Shown piece after piece: positions 50,901-63,400 of a stretch of 64,000 nt of DNA (position 1 is its first letter; every line of letters starts with the position of its first letter). A program made the position numbers and the translations under genes. Source of the stretch: Numida meleagris (taxonomy: Eukaryota > Chordata > Aves > Galliformes > Numididae); contig NC_034414.1 of the NCBI RefSeq assembly GCF_002078875.1, positions 15,626,383-15,690,382 on the forward strand, read 5' to 3'. The notes below the pieces were generated by a model, which was given only the letters and a program-made list of their open reading frames with translations, searched no databases and was not told the DNA's origin.

Positions 50901-53157
50901 TGCAGCTCATTACTGCATTTATCTAGTCTCATTCTTTCTACTACTATAACAAATACAAGTGTAACAGCTACAAAAAGGTTTTACAACTTTTCCTTGTAGT
51001 CTCACTTTAGCTGCACGCATATTTACACTATTTTCATCCAACCCAGTATGAAGAGTCATGAGTAAAAGTGAAATTGCACATTCCCAGAGGGATCCCTCTT
51101 TTGCTTATTACTTCCCCCTTTTAATGCATTTATTAGAGTTTCTGAATTAACAGTGGCAGATGCATGCACAGGAAGAAAATTTTAATTTTGCAGATAATAG
51201 TGAATTACAATACATTAACATTACTGTAAAACCCAAAGCAGAAGCACTCAAGGGACATAGGAGCAATTAATGTAGTTAGTTTATTTACTTAACTCTGACA
51301 TATCAGTAGGCCATTCAGAAGCAACTGGAACTGTGTTTACATAGGCAAGGCTATCATGGTTCTTCAATATCATTGACAAATACCCTGTTCAGGATTCAAA
51401 GGAACATCAGTTCCTTCAGGCAAAGGAAAATATAAAAACATATGCTGAAATAGCAACTTTAAACAGATCTTCTCTATTAAGACTGCGGGCAGGGGGAAAA
51501 CACTAATAAGGATACAGTGCAAAGATTCAGCTCTCAAGAGACTCATCATGTTGGTATTCTGAGACAGATTCTGTACCAGTTAAGAATAATAGTTATTATA
51601 TACTTTTATCGTATTCCAAAACAAGTATTTTCAGGAAGAAATAAGCTAAATGTAGACACAGACCTTGTAAGAAGATATGTGCCTCAAGGCACTGAACTCT
51701 ATGGACCATTCCAGACTTCAGAGTAACATTGAGTAACATCATCACCATTTATATGGAAGCTTAAAACAGAAACATATAAAACTACCACTAGTCATTTTTT
51801 AGTATGTACGACCAGATCCTAGTTAAGGTATTTAGCTGAGGATTTTACATACAAGTCCAGACATTACACTTCTAGGTATCTCACAATGCCCCTGATACAT
51901 TGAACTACAGCTAAGACAGTTTGTCTGCCATAAGCATACTGTAGGTAGGGAATCTTCCTGTATGCAGGATTCAAAGATGCCAACATCCTATCTTCTCTTT
52001 CTAACAGTTTCTAATATGACATTGTGCTCAACAATAAAACTTCAGAAAAAAAGAGGAAGAAAGTATCATTAGTGGCATTTGTTATGGCATTTATTTTCCC
52101 AGATAACTGCTTCATACTCTGAGGCCCTCATGCCTTAGAAAGCAGCTAAGAAATCTGCCTACTGATGAGATGTAGTGAACAAATTCCTTATTTTGCCTCA
52201 CTTGCACATCCAGCTTTGCTTCACTTCTTTAAATTATCTTCACCTGAACCAACAAGTTTTGCTTCTTCCAATCCCCATACCACAGCAGGGGCCACAAGCA
52301 AGCAGCTGGTGGGTGCTTAATTGCTGGCCAGGGTCAGCCTGCCACACATACCCACCATGTGCTATGTGATTGGACTACACTGGACAATATAAAATTAAAT
52401 TTAATAAACTGGAATTTTTCTTGTAGTAAAAAAGCAAGGAAACACACATAAAAATGTATTTAAAATGTCCCCATAAATCTGTGTGCTCTTTCCTCTGCTT
52501 CTCCTTATTCCGAATGTTGCAGCTCTTGCTTTACTTCCCACCATGATTCGATGGTTTGTTTTTATACTGTGATCCTGGTTCAAACTGATTGATGTTCATT
52601 GCTGATGCTACAGTGAAACTACGGAATCTCTTATTTCTGTTTCAGTGCTTATATGGAGCTAGCTGGAAATGACTTTTTCACTTTATTTTTAGCCCTCTTT
52701 CATTTATATTATTCTATTCTCTATTCGGAAGCTGTGCTACACAGTTTGAGTTGAAATGCAAAAAGCAAAGTGTCTTCATTTTCTAACATCAGCCAATGAA
52801 AAAGGAAGAAATCCAAACATTTGTTTTAGGCAAAGGAATACAGAAATCTCATCTACATCCCAGATTCACAGATCCTATCGCTAATTCTCATTACGTCAAA
52901 GGCAGTTTTCCCCTTGGTCTCAAACATGCTGCTATTATTTTAACTGGATACAACTTTCTCTTTTCCTTTTCAGAAGTATAGTTTTCATAAACAATTCTAA
53001 TAGTAACGTCATTCTGTTTTTCACATACAGTTGCAAACAGTTTAAAGGGCTCAACTTTCCAAAATGGTATTTCCTTCTGCCAGGAAAATTGTGCCTCTTT
53101 AAAAAGATTCAGGTGAAGTACTGAAATAGATTTCTATTTACTTATTTTAAATCTTAC
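47929..53157. other. Non-coding stretch, no gene recognised
   Basis: Contains a 12-base tandem pair (atggatctatgt, about 48032-48055) and a weak candidate exon at 48851-48900. Otherwise there is nothing I can name in about 5 kb. Confidence 0.5.
48851..48900 (-). CDS. Weak candidate exon, phase-incompatible
   Basis: On the minus strand ggctatgttttag precedes 50 bases and the donor gtaagtacca. Two frames are open (for example one reading RAVLHQFVGSLPLPL), but the frame that would accept the phase left by the candidate at 53158-53223 contains a stop. It is therefore unlikely to belong to the same transcript. Listed because its splice sites are good. Confidence 0.08.
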
Positions 53158-53223
53158 CTTTGAGGCCCTCAATTTCATTTAAATTTGTTAATTCCATAAT
53201 ATGTCTACTTGAAACTCTACACA
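53158..53223 (-). CDS. Candidate internal exon, unknown protein
   Basis: On the minus strand the acceptor atggcaacactgcag is followed by 66 bases ending CTCAAAG and the donor gtaagatttaa. One frame is open throughout, 21 codons containing VSSRHIMELTNLNEIEGLK, entered with two leading bases and leaving one. An alternative acceptor (tgtgtag, giving 53158-53216) keeps the same frame. The peptide looks like an amphipathic helix. The exit phase fits the candidate at 40004-40053 and the entry phase fits the one at 57437-57476. Weak point: the pyrimidine tract before the acceptor is poor. I do not recognise the protein. Confidence 0.3.
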
Positions 53224-56200
53224 CTGCAGTGTTGCCATGAAACTCATCTGAAGTGGCTTTGGAAACCCAGCATTAAGACTTTTAATTCACATAACTCATT
53301 CAAAACTTTTAACAGGTAATAACTATTTTTTTAAAAACTATCTGAATGTTTATTATTTTTTAATGATCTGAATAATGACAGGCTCTTGGCAACCTAAGAC
53401 CAAGTTTTTATTTCCAACCAAAAATTTTCCCCCCCATAAAAGGTGCCCGTGACTGTATCAGCCAGTTTGTTCATTAGAACTCAGCTCCTCTATCAACAGG
53501 GTTTAACAAACAAGCAGAACTGAAGCAGTGTTTTAATACCAAAATAAAAAGCAGGAATAAAAACAGATCTAATGGCAACTCTGAGCACAACCTTATCCAA
53601 AAGTATTAAACCAACTGAATGAGACTTCATACTATAGTTATGCAGCAGTGTAGGACACTGGGGAAAGCTAAAAATTAAAGCAGCAAGGCCAGTTAGTAAA
53701 GCAGTCAGCTGGATGTAACTTGGCATCCATTACATGGGTTTAGTCTCAGTGAAGTCAACTGCTGAGAGTCAGAAGTGACTTCAAAATGTCCTTCTAGCCA
53801 TTACTTTTTGGTCTCGTTTTTGTCACTTGTCTGGGTCTGTATCATCTCAGAGATTCTGACACATCCATTTGCAGCTTTTCCTGTTCCTGTGCTCTGTCAC
53901 ACTGAGCAGACACAGAAACAGAATGCACAACCAAGATGATCTTGTCCTGCTGTTGAACATTCAGCTCTGTAATTCTGTTAATAAAACTGCCGACATGTTA
54001 AGCCACTTCCAATATCTTCCATTAACCTGATGTGAGATCCTGTAATGACTCGATCTGAATCAGTCATCTCAACCCTTGCTGAATACCAAGGAGATTTCCT
54101 CACAGGGGAAACAATTTTCGGTTTATTCATTGTTTGTTGGAGAACAAGAACAGCGATATTCAGCTGCATTTCTTTCAACTATCAGATAAGAGGGGCTGAA
54201 AAGTCAAAAACATGCAATGCAAAAAACTCAGTGACACAAGACACAAGTGATAAAGCCTTCCTTCTTCAGTGTAAAGTATTCTTGCTGTTAACATTGTGTC
54301 TAAACCTATATATATGCTTTATATATATAAACATAAAATACACTGAGATTAAAGTGGAAGTGAAAGGACAAAATATTTGTGAAGGGGATAAACAAGTTTG
54401 GAATTAAAACAAAATATATCCCTTGCAGACAGGAACGGATACCTGGTAGCTAAGCTGATGCCAATAAAGTAAGTTCTATCCCATAAGTTCACTCTTTACA
54501 CGTATTATTAATGTTTCATCTTCCTTCCACAGGAGATGAGTAAATCCTACTGACTTGTGTAGAGGAAGGCTGAAGTTCACTGCAGTTAAGATATCTGCAC
54601 TTTGTTCCCTAGGAATATCAACCTGTCACTCTCTTTAGAAACAGCTGCATTCAAAATGAGTAATCAGAAGTGCAGAAGTCCTGGTTATTGTCCCATAGCA
54701 TTAAATACAGTGAAATCACAGCACAGTCATGTATTACACACTACAGAGTCTGACATTTTCATTGTTAATGTCACCTACAGCTTAAGGCTTTTTCCTCATA
54801 AATCAAGCAGGATTTTTTTCTCCCTTCACAAAGTCGTCTAAGGGCTATATTTCAAAAAACTATGTCATAGTTGTCATACACTATCCGTATTCATTTAATA
54901 GAAGATTATTTAGTCCATAAGCAAAAAGTTGATCCTGAGCCATATCATACAAATACATCTCCCACCTCAATGTCATTGTGCTAATTATTTTTCCTCGGGT
55001 TTATTTTTAGCAATAATACTAACCAGAAAAAAAAACTGAATAATCCTGAAAACCCTTATTTTTCCCTCACTTTTGGACCTCTTTTGGTTTGTCTTTTCTT
55101 TAAAATAAACTGGTAAACAAAGCTAATGACAAGTTAAGGATTGTTTTTGTTGGAGAACAGAAGCACAACAAAGATGAAGGTGCAATGACTCTCCAAGTTC
55201 CCAGCTGACACAATCTATATCAGACTCCTCCATGCATCAGTAAGATGGGGTTTGCAAGGTATGGAGGATTTTTTTTAAAAAAAATTCAGTCTATTTCTGG
55301 GAGATCTTTATACAGATCTTCCTTTACCTTTGTCATTGCACTAAATCACTGGATTTTTAGCCAATACTAAGACATACAGAAGAGCAAAAAATGAACTATA
55401 ACTCTGGAAAGTGGATATGAAAGCAAATGTTGCTAGAGGCAGAAAGAGGAGAGTGCAGGGTTTTCTCAGAAACATTTCCTGAACAATATAGGAGTAAAAC
55501 GGCTCACAAGATACCATCCTCCAAGAAACCTTGACCTCTCATGTCACTGCATTACACTCCACCAGGACACAGGTACGAGCAATTCATTTCCTGCTTTCCC
55601 TGGCCTAGCCTTCACACGTACTTGTTGTTTGAAGTGCCCAGCTGCTGTAAGGGATTTGGGTGACTCCAGACTAAAAGTATGTTTCAAGGATTAAAGTGCT
55701 AAACAGGATTCTCTCAATCCACTGCTCTTCTATTGACGGTGCACGTCACCTCAATTCTCAGTGCTTTTGTTTTCTTTTTCCATTTTCAACCAGCCTAAAA
55801 GCCTTTAAAAAAAAAGACAAGACAAAACTTCTGACATCCAACATCTGATGTCCAGTCTAAGCCTTTTCCCTACTATATCCTTCCCTTTTGTGAGCACTGA
55901 GAAATAAGCACTTCTCAGACAATCAATCCAATCTGTTCTGGATACTGTGCAAGAGGAGAGACATAACATCCTGGGGGTGCTTACTTCCTTTGCAGAGGCT
56001 AGACAGACTGCTCGGACGAATTCCATCCCATTGATCCATGAACACAAGATCCTTGTTCAAAATGACAGAGGCATCCAGGAGATCAAAGCATTAGATATCA
56101 ATTGCATTTACTCATTTTGTGAATGCCTTAATGAGTTCAGAAAGTGAGATCTCTGAATTAAGGCTCTTCCATAACTGTATGCCTATACAGTCCCTGACAT

Positions 56201-57436
56201 AACACAGCCTAGCACAGTTGAGAATACGGTCATCTTTGTAGCCTACAGGATCAAAGAGTAAAAAACTGACAGATTCATATATAGATTTAAGAACACCGTG
56301 AGATGTGCTTCATATTGAATTATACATGTTTAACAGAAGAAAATAGAATGTTTCATATCTCATTAGCATTCCATTGCCCAGACCATCTTTAGTGCTTACG
56401 TTAGGAGAAAGGACAGGGTTTGCAGAAAAAACATCTATTTACTTAGCCACTTCCTTCAGCTCCACTCTACCTATCAGCATTGGCCATTCTCCCAGCAGCA
56501 TTCCCAAACTTCATTCCCTGTGCAACAAGAATGATTCTTCAACGTGGCACACGAAAAGCTACTAGTGGGAATCCATAACACCAGGCTCCAGTACAGCCAT
56601 TTATCACAAAACTTCTACATTAACCCACCCTCAAAGAAATGGAAACAAATATTTTAACCCAATTTTTTTTTTTATTATTAAAGTGAATTTTCTACTGATC
56701 TGTGGCTATACCACACCTTCTAAACATGTACCAGCCCTCTAAGGAAAGCAGCAGAAAAAAATGCATCATCACTTTCTAAATCCCTGTAATCCTCTTTCAA
56801 GCATACTTCTGTGTATCACAAAATTAATAGCTCTTCACCTCTCCCTCTCCTCCTCTACAGTTAACTATATAAACAAGAAACTCACTTTGCACCTCCTATA
56901 CGCACATTAAGAAGGGAACAAGCTACCACACTCAAGAGGGTGCACAAACTGCTAAACAGTAAACCAAACCCCATAGGTTATAATCTGATCCTGACATTAC
57001 ATTTCCTGGAGTGTAATCTCCTCAGAAGGAAGATCAAAGTGGCAGCATACAGGACTGGAGCCTTACTTTCACCTCTACCTACTTCATTAAGAGTTTTTTG
57101 TAGCCATCATTTAAGCCCTGTCTCACTCTTTTGATGTCACCCACACCCACAATGATGCTGCATTCATACTTCCAATTTGCAAGACAGGACATGAAAAACA
57201 GCTTCCCCCATTGTGAGCAGGAGGATTTTCCTGCTGAAAACAGAGGACTGTATCAAAATCAAAACAAAATCTAAACTTCCACTGAACACTGTTTTCTTTC
57301 CATTTCTCTCCCTTTGTGTTTGACTGCTTTGTTTTTATTTTTAATTAAAATCTATTCTTTTAAAATGTCACTTTCAAAGCATTATCGGAATTCAAAATGG
57401 AACTGCCTACATTGCATTTAATTACTTCCTACTTAC
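53224..57436. other. Non-coding stretch, no gene recognised
   Basis: AT-rich DNA with short T- and A-rich tracts (for example near 56663). The open frame of 120 codons at 54045-54407 plus has no recognised domain. Confidence 0.5.
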
Positions 57437-57476
57437 GTGTGGGGATATCACCTAGAACAAGGCCTCCAAGAAGCAT
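57437..57476 (-). CDS. Candidate first coding exon or microexon
   Basis: On the minus strand the start ATG at 57476-57474 is preceded by ACCACC, a near-ideal vertebrate initiation context. Thirteen codons follow (MLLGGLVLGDIPT) plus one base, then the donor gtaagtagga. The exit phase matches the entry of the candidate at 53158-53223. There is an in-frame stop 27 bases upstream and no acceptor between it and the ATG, so in this reading it could only be a first coding exon. Alternatively a strong acceptor inside it (ggccttgttctag) would leave a 15-base microexon at 57437-57451. There is no CpG-rich promoter nearby, which weakens the first-exon reading. Confidence 0.2.
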
Positions 57477-60400
57477 GGTGGTCCACAGTCATTGTTTTCA
57501 GTGCAGCTGTGTTGCAGCTAGTCGTGTATCATGCTGGCTTTTTGAAGGGAAAACTTTTATTTCTTTGCAAAGTCACTTCAAGTAACGTGATGCAGAACAC
57601 TTCAGGGAATGTGACTGGCAAAGTTAGCACGTTTGAATGATTTATTTATTCATTAATTTTTTAAGGCAGGCTGTGACCACTCACCCAGCTCCTGCCCAGA
57701 TTTTATTCTCACACTCAGCTCACGTGGAATCTGTGAGCAATGCCATCGTGCCCAGTGTTTGCTGGGCAGGAAGACATACAAAAGGCCACTCGGCAGCCCT
57801 TCCAGACTGCAGCACATTACTCCCTGCAGCTGTCAAGGTCCTGCTTCTTTGCAAAGTAACTGCCTGGAGCTTCCTTCAAAATCCACTAAGTAGTGAAAAT
57901 TATACAGACAACTTTGAAGTTGGGATGTATAATACATCAGCTTATTCAAGAAGCTCTTAAAGTGTTTGTTCAGGTTCAATCATTCCAAACGTGTGGATTT
58001 TTTATTCTAATACTAAACACATTAAGACTACAAGAGAGAGTATTATGTCTTAATACATTGCATCTTTCTCAACACTCACTTTTTTCAAGAGAAATTGCAA
58101 ACTCTTAAATAGGATCGACATTTTAACCGATCCATGCTATGAAATCTAGGAGGAGATTGTCAGAGAAAAGAGGAATGCTGTCAGTTAAAATTCATTTCTC
58201 TATATACCTTTTAAGATACTTGTTTCAACATCTAGGCTGCAGGGCCTCCCTTCAGGAAAGTCAACTTTATAGATGACATTACTTTTACTTTAAGAGATAA
58301 AAACAACGTTACAAAAAAAAAAAAGCCACTCCTCTGCACCATTCAAATACATGCATCTGACTCTTGGGCTACAACGAAGCATCAAATATCAGAAAAGCTG
58401 GTGTTCATTTTGTTTGGAGTTAATGCCACATGCCTGTCAGTAGGCAAATTGAGTCTCTTTTGTTTCCCAGGCAGGATTTCTCACTGTTTATCTTTCAGTG
58501 CCCTGAAAAAGATTGCTTTCAAAATTGATCTTGTCAAGCCAACCAGTACACTTATGAACTCTCTCTAGAAGGTATGCCTTCTGAGTCAATCCATTTCCAC
58601 TCATTCATTCATCCAATTATTTAAGGCACCTTGAGAATTTTTGCAATTGAAAGAAAACATCAGTAGCCCACACCTACAGATGTTAGCAACTCATAATGTA
58701 ACATATTTGTGAAATTATTTAATATGTACACATACATGCAGTTCTAACACATCTAACTGTATGTCTATAAACACCACTGGTTGTGATTACCACCTGCAGA
58801 GGACATGTTAGCAAATCTGAAATGAAATCTGAAAAGTAAATAAAGCATAACAAAGACCAGTCAGACAACTGGATGGCATTTTTGTTGCCAAGCGAAGGAT
58901 CTACACAGCAGCTCTTGTATCATGCTTGGTACTCTGGGTAATACATGAGGCAATGCAAGAGCTGGGGCCTGCCAATAATTTGTTATGACTTAAGCACTTT
59001 TCAATCAGCCTACAGTGGAAGATGCAAGTTGAAAAGCAAAACTAAAAGCAAGTACCTACCACCCCAAATCCCTCCCCATCCCACCACAATTCTTTCAGGA
59101 TAGCAAGCTCTTGGAAAAGTATGACTTTTCCTTAATGGCAGTAAGAAGTCTCGCACTTTCAAGATATTTTTTTGTTAAAAAGTGAGTAAATACAAATCTG
59201 CCCTTTTAATCTTCCTAAAATTGATACAGTAGTCAATCTGGTTTGCTACAGCGCTCAAGCCTACAAGCATATTCATAAAACACTTTTTTTTTTTTTTTGC
59301 TCTGTTCAAGAAGTACAAGTTGAAGCACCAGCTCAAGATACAAAAACGGCATAGACAGCTTTACTGAAACCCAGAAATGAAGCCACAAGGATTCAAAATT
59401 GTCTTGAGACCAAGGAACAGTAAGTCAAGTGAGCAGTTATCTTCTGTGGGATACTGACAACACATGTGGGAAGCTTTATTTCCACCTTGAAAAGTTGGCA
59501 AGGCCAACTATACCAAAATGCCTCATCACACCAACAACTGTAGGTGGACAGGGATGAATAGAAGATGCACACTTGCAGGAATCTAAATCTCACTCCAAGC
59601 AAGAGGAAGGAATTAATACTACACACAAACTGAATGACACTGCAGCTTGCTTTTTCCAGTGGAAGGAATTAAGCAGCCACTATGTACTATCCAGAATTAT
59701 ATTTTCCTTCATATTCAGGGCTTTTGCAAAAGGAGTCTATTACTGGACAGGAGACCAACATTTGCAAAGAAATCACATGCCACACTAGCTAACATTGTTC
59801 TCTTGTTGATAAATCAGATATAACAGCAGAATAATTGCTCTTTGTAGTCCCATCTCGAGAAGCATTTCTTAAGGGGGAGGCCTCTGCTTGCTCAGCCATC
59901 TTTAAATTCAGGCTTCACCAGGCCTCTTGTAAGCAATTACTCCAAAGCATCTTTGTATATGTTGTGTTCTTCATGGCATTGTGATGTACAGAAGGTCTTC
60001 CCACTTGGAAAGCAATTCTTCCAAAATGGAGAGAAAACACAAACCATTCTATCACATCTTCAGGTTGGACTTTGAACTCTTTTTTGACACAAGATTGTGT
60101 CAAAAAGAAACTCTCCCTCAAAAAGAGATTTTTAAAAAGTAGCCTTAATGTGCAAATTTACAACTTCTATAACATTTTTGTAGTTAATTTTATCTCAAAA
60201 AATCTGGTTTAGAAAGTATCCTAATAACACTGCTTCACATGCAGCCAGGAACAGAGGGTCTTTAAAGGAAAGCAGTTCCTGCCAAAGTTGGCTGTTGCTC
60301 CTCCTCCTTGGAGACACAAGAGTAAAAGGGAAAAAGAGAAATAACATACTGTATGGCAAAAGATAGCGATGACAGTGCCTTCAGATGGGATACAGGCACT

Positions 60401-63400
60401 ACAGAGCATTAACAGGTAATAAAGAAGCAAAACTTTTTTGCACAATACTTGCTCAACTGCCAATAAAGCATGCTAGGTATTTTTTTTCAGATGTAATATC
60501 AAACAAATATCAAATATTTGATTCAAGATCTGCTTTACTCACAGTTTGCTTTGTCACAGAACAAGAAGACAGAGGGAATATCTGGATTTTTCCCTGTATG
60601 GAATGAACAACCTTGATAAGTGTATTTTCAAACGATTTTAGTCTTCGGACTAAAAGAAATATTTCTGCTAGCATGCACGTTAAAATGTACTTCAAGGAGA
60701 ATCCAGGGGAGGTGGCTCAAGTAGGAGCCATTTCAGATTCCACTGTCCATGTGCACTAGATGAGATGAGAATCTATATTCTTCCATACATGTTATATCCT
60801 CTGGGTTTTATCCACAGAGTTCAAGGGATCTCTCTCATGACTGGGAATATTTTCCTAGCAGTGAAAGTCTTCACTTCCATGAACTTTATACCATTTCAGG
60901 CTTGGTATGAAGACAGCCTACAATAAATACTCCTTGATAAATGATCTAGCTATCTTTTTCTCTCTTTCAAGAGAAGAGCTATTTCTCTCCTTCAGCTTTG
61001 CTGGCAGGTCACTTCAGATCAACCTTGGCACTGAATACTGCTAAAATTATAAAGCTTACCCTCTACGGTAAGGAGAGAAATATTATTACATGTTCGGGAA
61101 GAGAAGGGTCACAGAATCAGTGGCCAACTAACATATGTTCAAGTCTTTTAGGACTTTAAGATAATGCGGTGCCCACAGACTTTCCAGATATGCATCAAGC
61201 GCCATTGATAACATCTGATACATGGGAATCTTTCTTGCTATCCCTCCGCATTTGTTATAGGACTTTATATTAGTAAAAACGCTTGTGCTCATCTGGACCT
61301 TGTTACTCACAGTGTTTTGGAGAACACTATACACACAGGTAACTTTATAACATACTCACAGCTTATTTTCTGTATTTAGGTTTAAATATTATGTCTTCTG
61401 CAGGAATACAACAAAAAAAAAGAGGTCAGCAACTGTTAAACAGAATTTCATCTGCTGTCATTTATCATACTAGGCTGCGTTTCAAAAGGCGATATGAAAT
61501 CAAGCTTGTTGAAATTCACCCATGACAAATGCTTATTTCCTGTCTCTGCTTCAGTTTTATAGTGACATGCTTGCCCTTATTAGATTTAGTACCTGCTGAA
61601 GTCAAAAAGAAACTTAAAGAAATTCAGAATGGCAAAGGAGATCTAAATCTTTGTCACACACATGTCTAGAAATCCTAACTAAGGGCTGGCTCAACAGAGA
61701 AAACCAGGACAACTCTTTATCTCAGAAGAAGAATCTTTCATTCGCACACTATCAAAAGTAAAAATTACTGAAAAAAAAGAAATAAAACATAACACAGCTG
61801 CTACCCAAAGCTCCCTCCAGTTTTTCAGTGAGTTTCTATGATCAAATTCAGCAAAATTAAAAACCAAAACCAGAAAACCTCTGGCTCAGACACACTAGAA
61901 GCATTACTCAGGTGATTTAAACTCTTGATTTCACAAAGAATTGCACAGTTTTCATCCCAAATTAAATCTGAACCAGCACTACAATGAAAGTGATGTTGAG
62001 ATCGAGACTGTAAACAGACCTTGAATCTTTCAAAACCTTTACAAATATCATTTCTGCACTTTTAGAAAAGTTAGACCCCACTGGGAACAATAATTAAATA
62101 GAAATGCAATATGCATTTGCACTGTAGAAAAGGACTTCCACAATGCTAACTTTCTTAGCAGGAGATAACTAGCCTGGGAATTCATGGTATGGAGCACATC
62201 ACTTGCTCTTGGTCTACCTTTACTACTCTCATACTGATAACTCTTCAGACAATTTTAGGATGCGAGAAGCTTTAGTGATTATGATACTCAGCATGAAGAG
62301 CCAGGGAACAAATAAATTCAAGTTTAGCTTCGCATCAGGAGCTGGTATAAAACCACAGCACAATTAAGGCTGTAGTTCCATATAATTATTTTTACCAACA
62401 GCACATCTGATTTAAGAGGGCTACCCCTCCCTCCCCTTGTGCATGTCTGTTCTCCTCACAGCAGAGTCCACTGCTGCCTTACTTAAGCTGATTCAGTTAT
62501 TTGCATTGCCATACTCTAAATTAAAGCTGTGAAATCAAGTAGCAAAAGTAATGCAAACATAAATAAAGGAAACTTTAATGAAGCAGTGAGAACTTTCACC
62601 GGTTTTTGAATCTGGCTCTATGTTGATCGTGGCTTATAACAACTTTTTGATTTTAGGAATTTGTCATTTGGGTCCAAGCAGTGTCTGCAGGGAGACAGTG
62701 ACATCTGAATAGACCGCCACGTTCGTCAGTTGCTCACTCAGTGCCAAGTGCTGCAGTTATTTTGGTTGGTGTTATACTCTAGTATGTGTATCATATTTCT
62801 CCTTAGCATAAATGGAAGGTGAGGGTGAATTCTCAGGTATGTTCAGGTAATTAGTTTTAACTATCTCCTATCCAAACAAACTTTGACTAGGGCAACCTTT
62901 CAAAGCCATCAGGACCACAGGAAGTTAGGCTAATTTCCACTCCTCCAGAAAAGGGACCAATATCACATTATTGGAGCTGACCTAAGTCAGAGGTAAGTGA
63001 GACACTAAGACCTTCATATTCCAGCTAGTGCAAAATCAGATCCTCTGCAATCTAACTATAGGCATTTGCACACAAGTGAAAAAGAGCTCCACACAAGGTC
63101 AGTTCTTGGCCAAATACAGATTCACCAGAACGACGGGTAATGGAGAAAAAGAAAGCAGAATATCAAGAACATAAGACATGGTGGTCAAACACACAAAGAA
63201 CACAAAGTTGTTTACCAGCCCCATGTAGATGAAAGACTTTTTGGATGCAGAAACGCACTGCCCAGGGGCAGGAGCCATGTACTCAGGCAATCTGAAAGTT
63301 ATTCCCAGCTCTTGTTTATTTAGTGGACATTTCCCTTTGGTTTCTTTCCCCCCTCCTCCTCCCTCGTTAACTGGAAATAGATGTGTTATCTCATCAGATT

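Noticed and set aside
62949..62992. Plus-strand exon-like segment reading KRDQYHIIGADLSQ between ctcctccag and gtaagtgag
   Set aside because: Isolated on the plus strand, opposite to the candidate chain, with no partner exon found. Kept only as a calibration of the false-positive rate.
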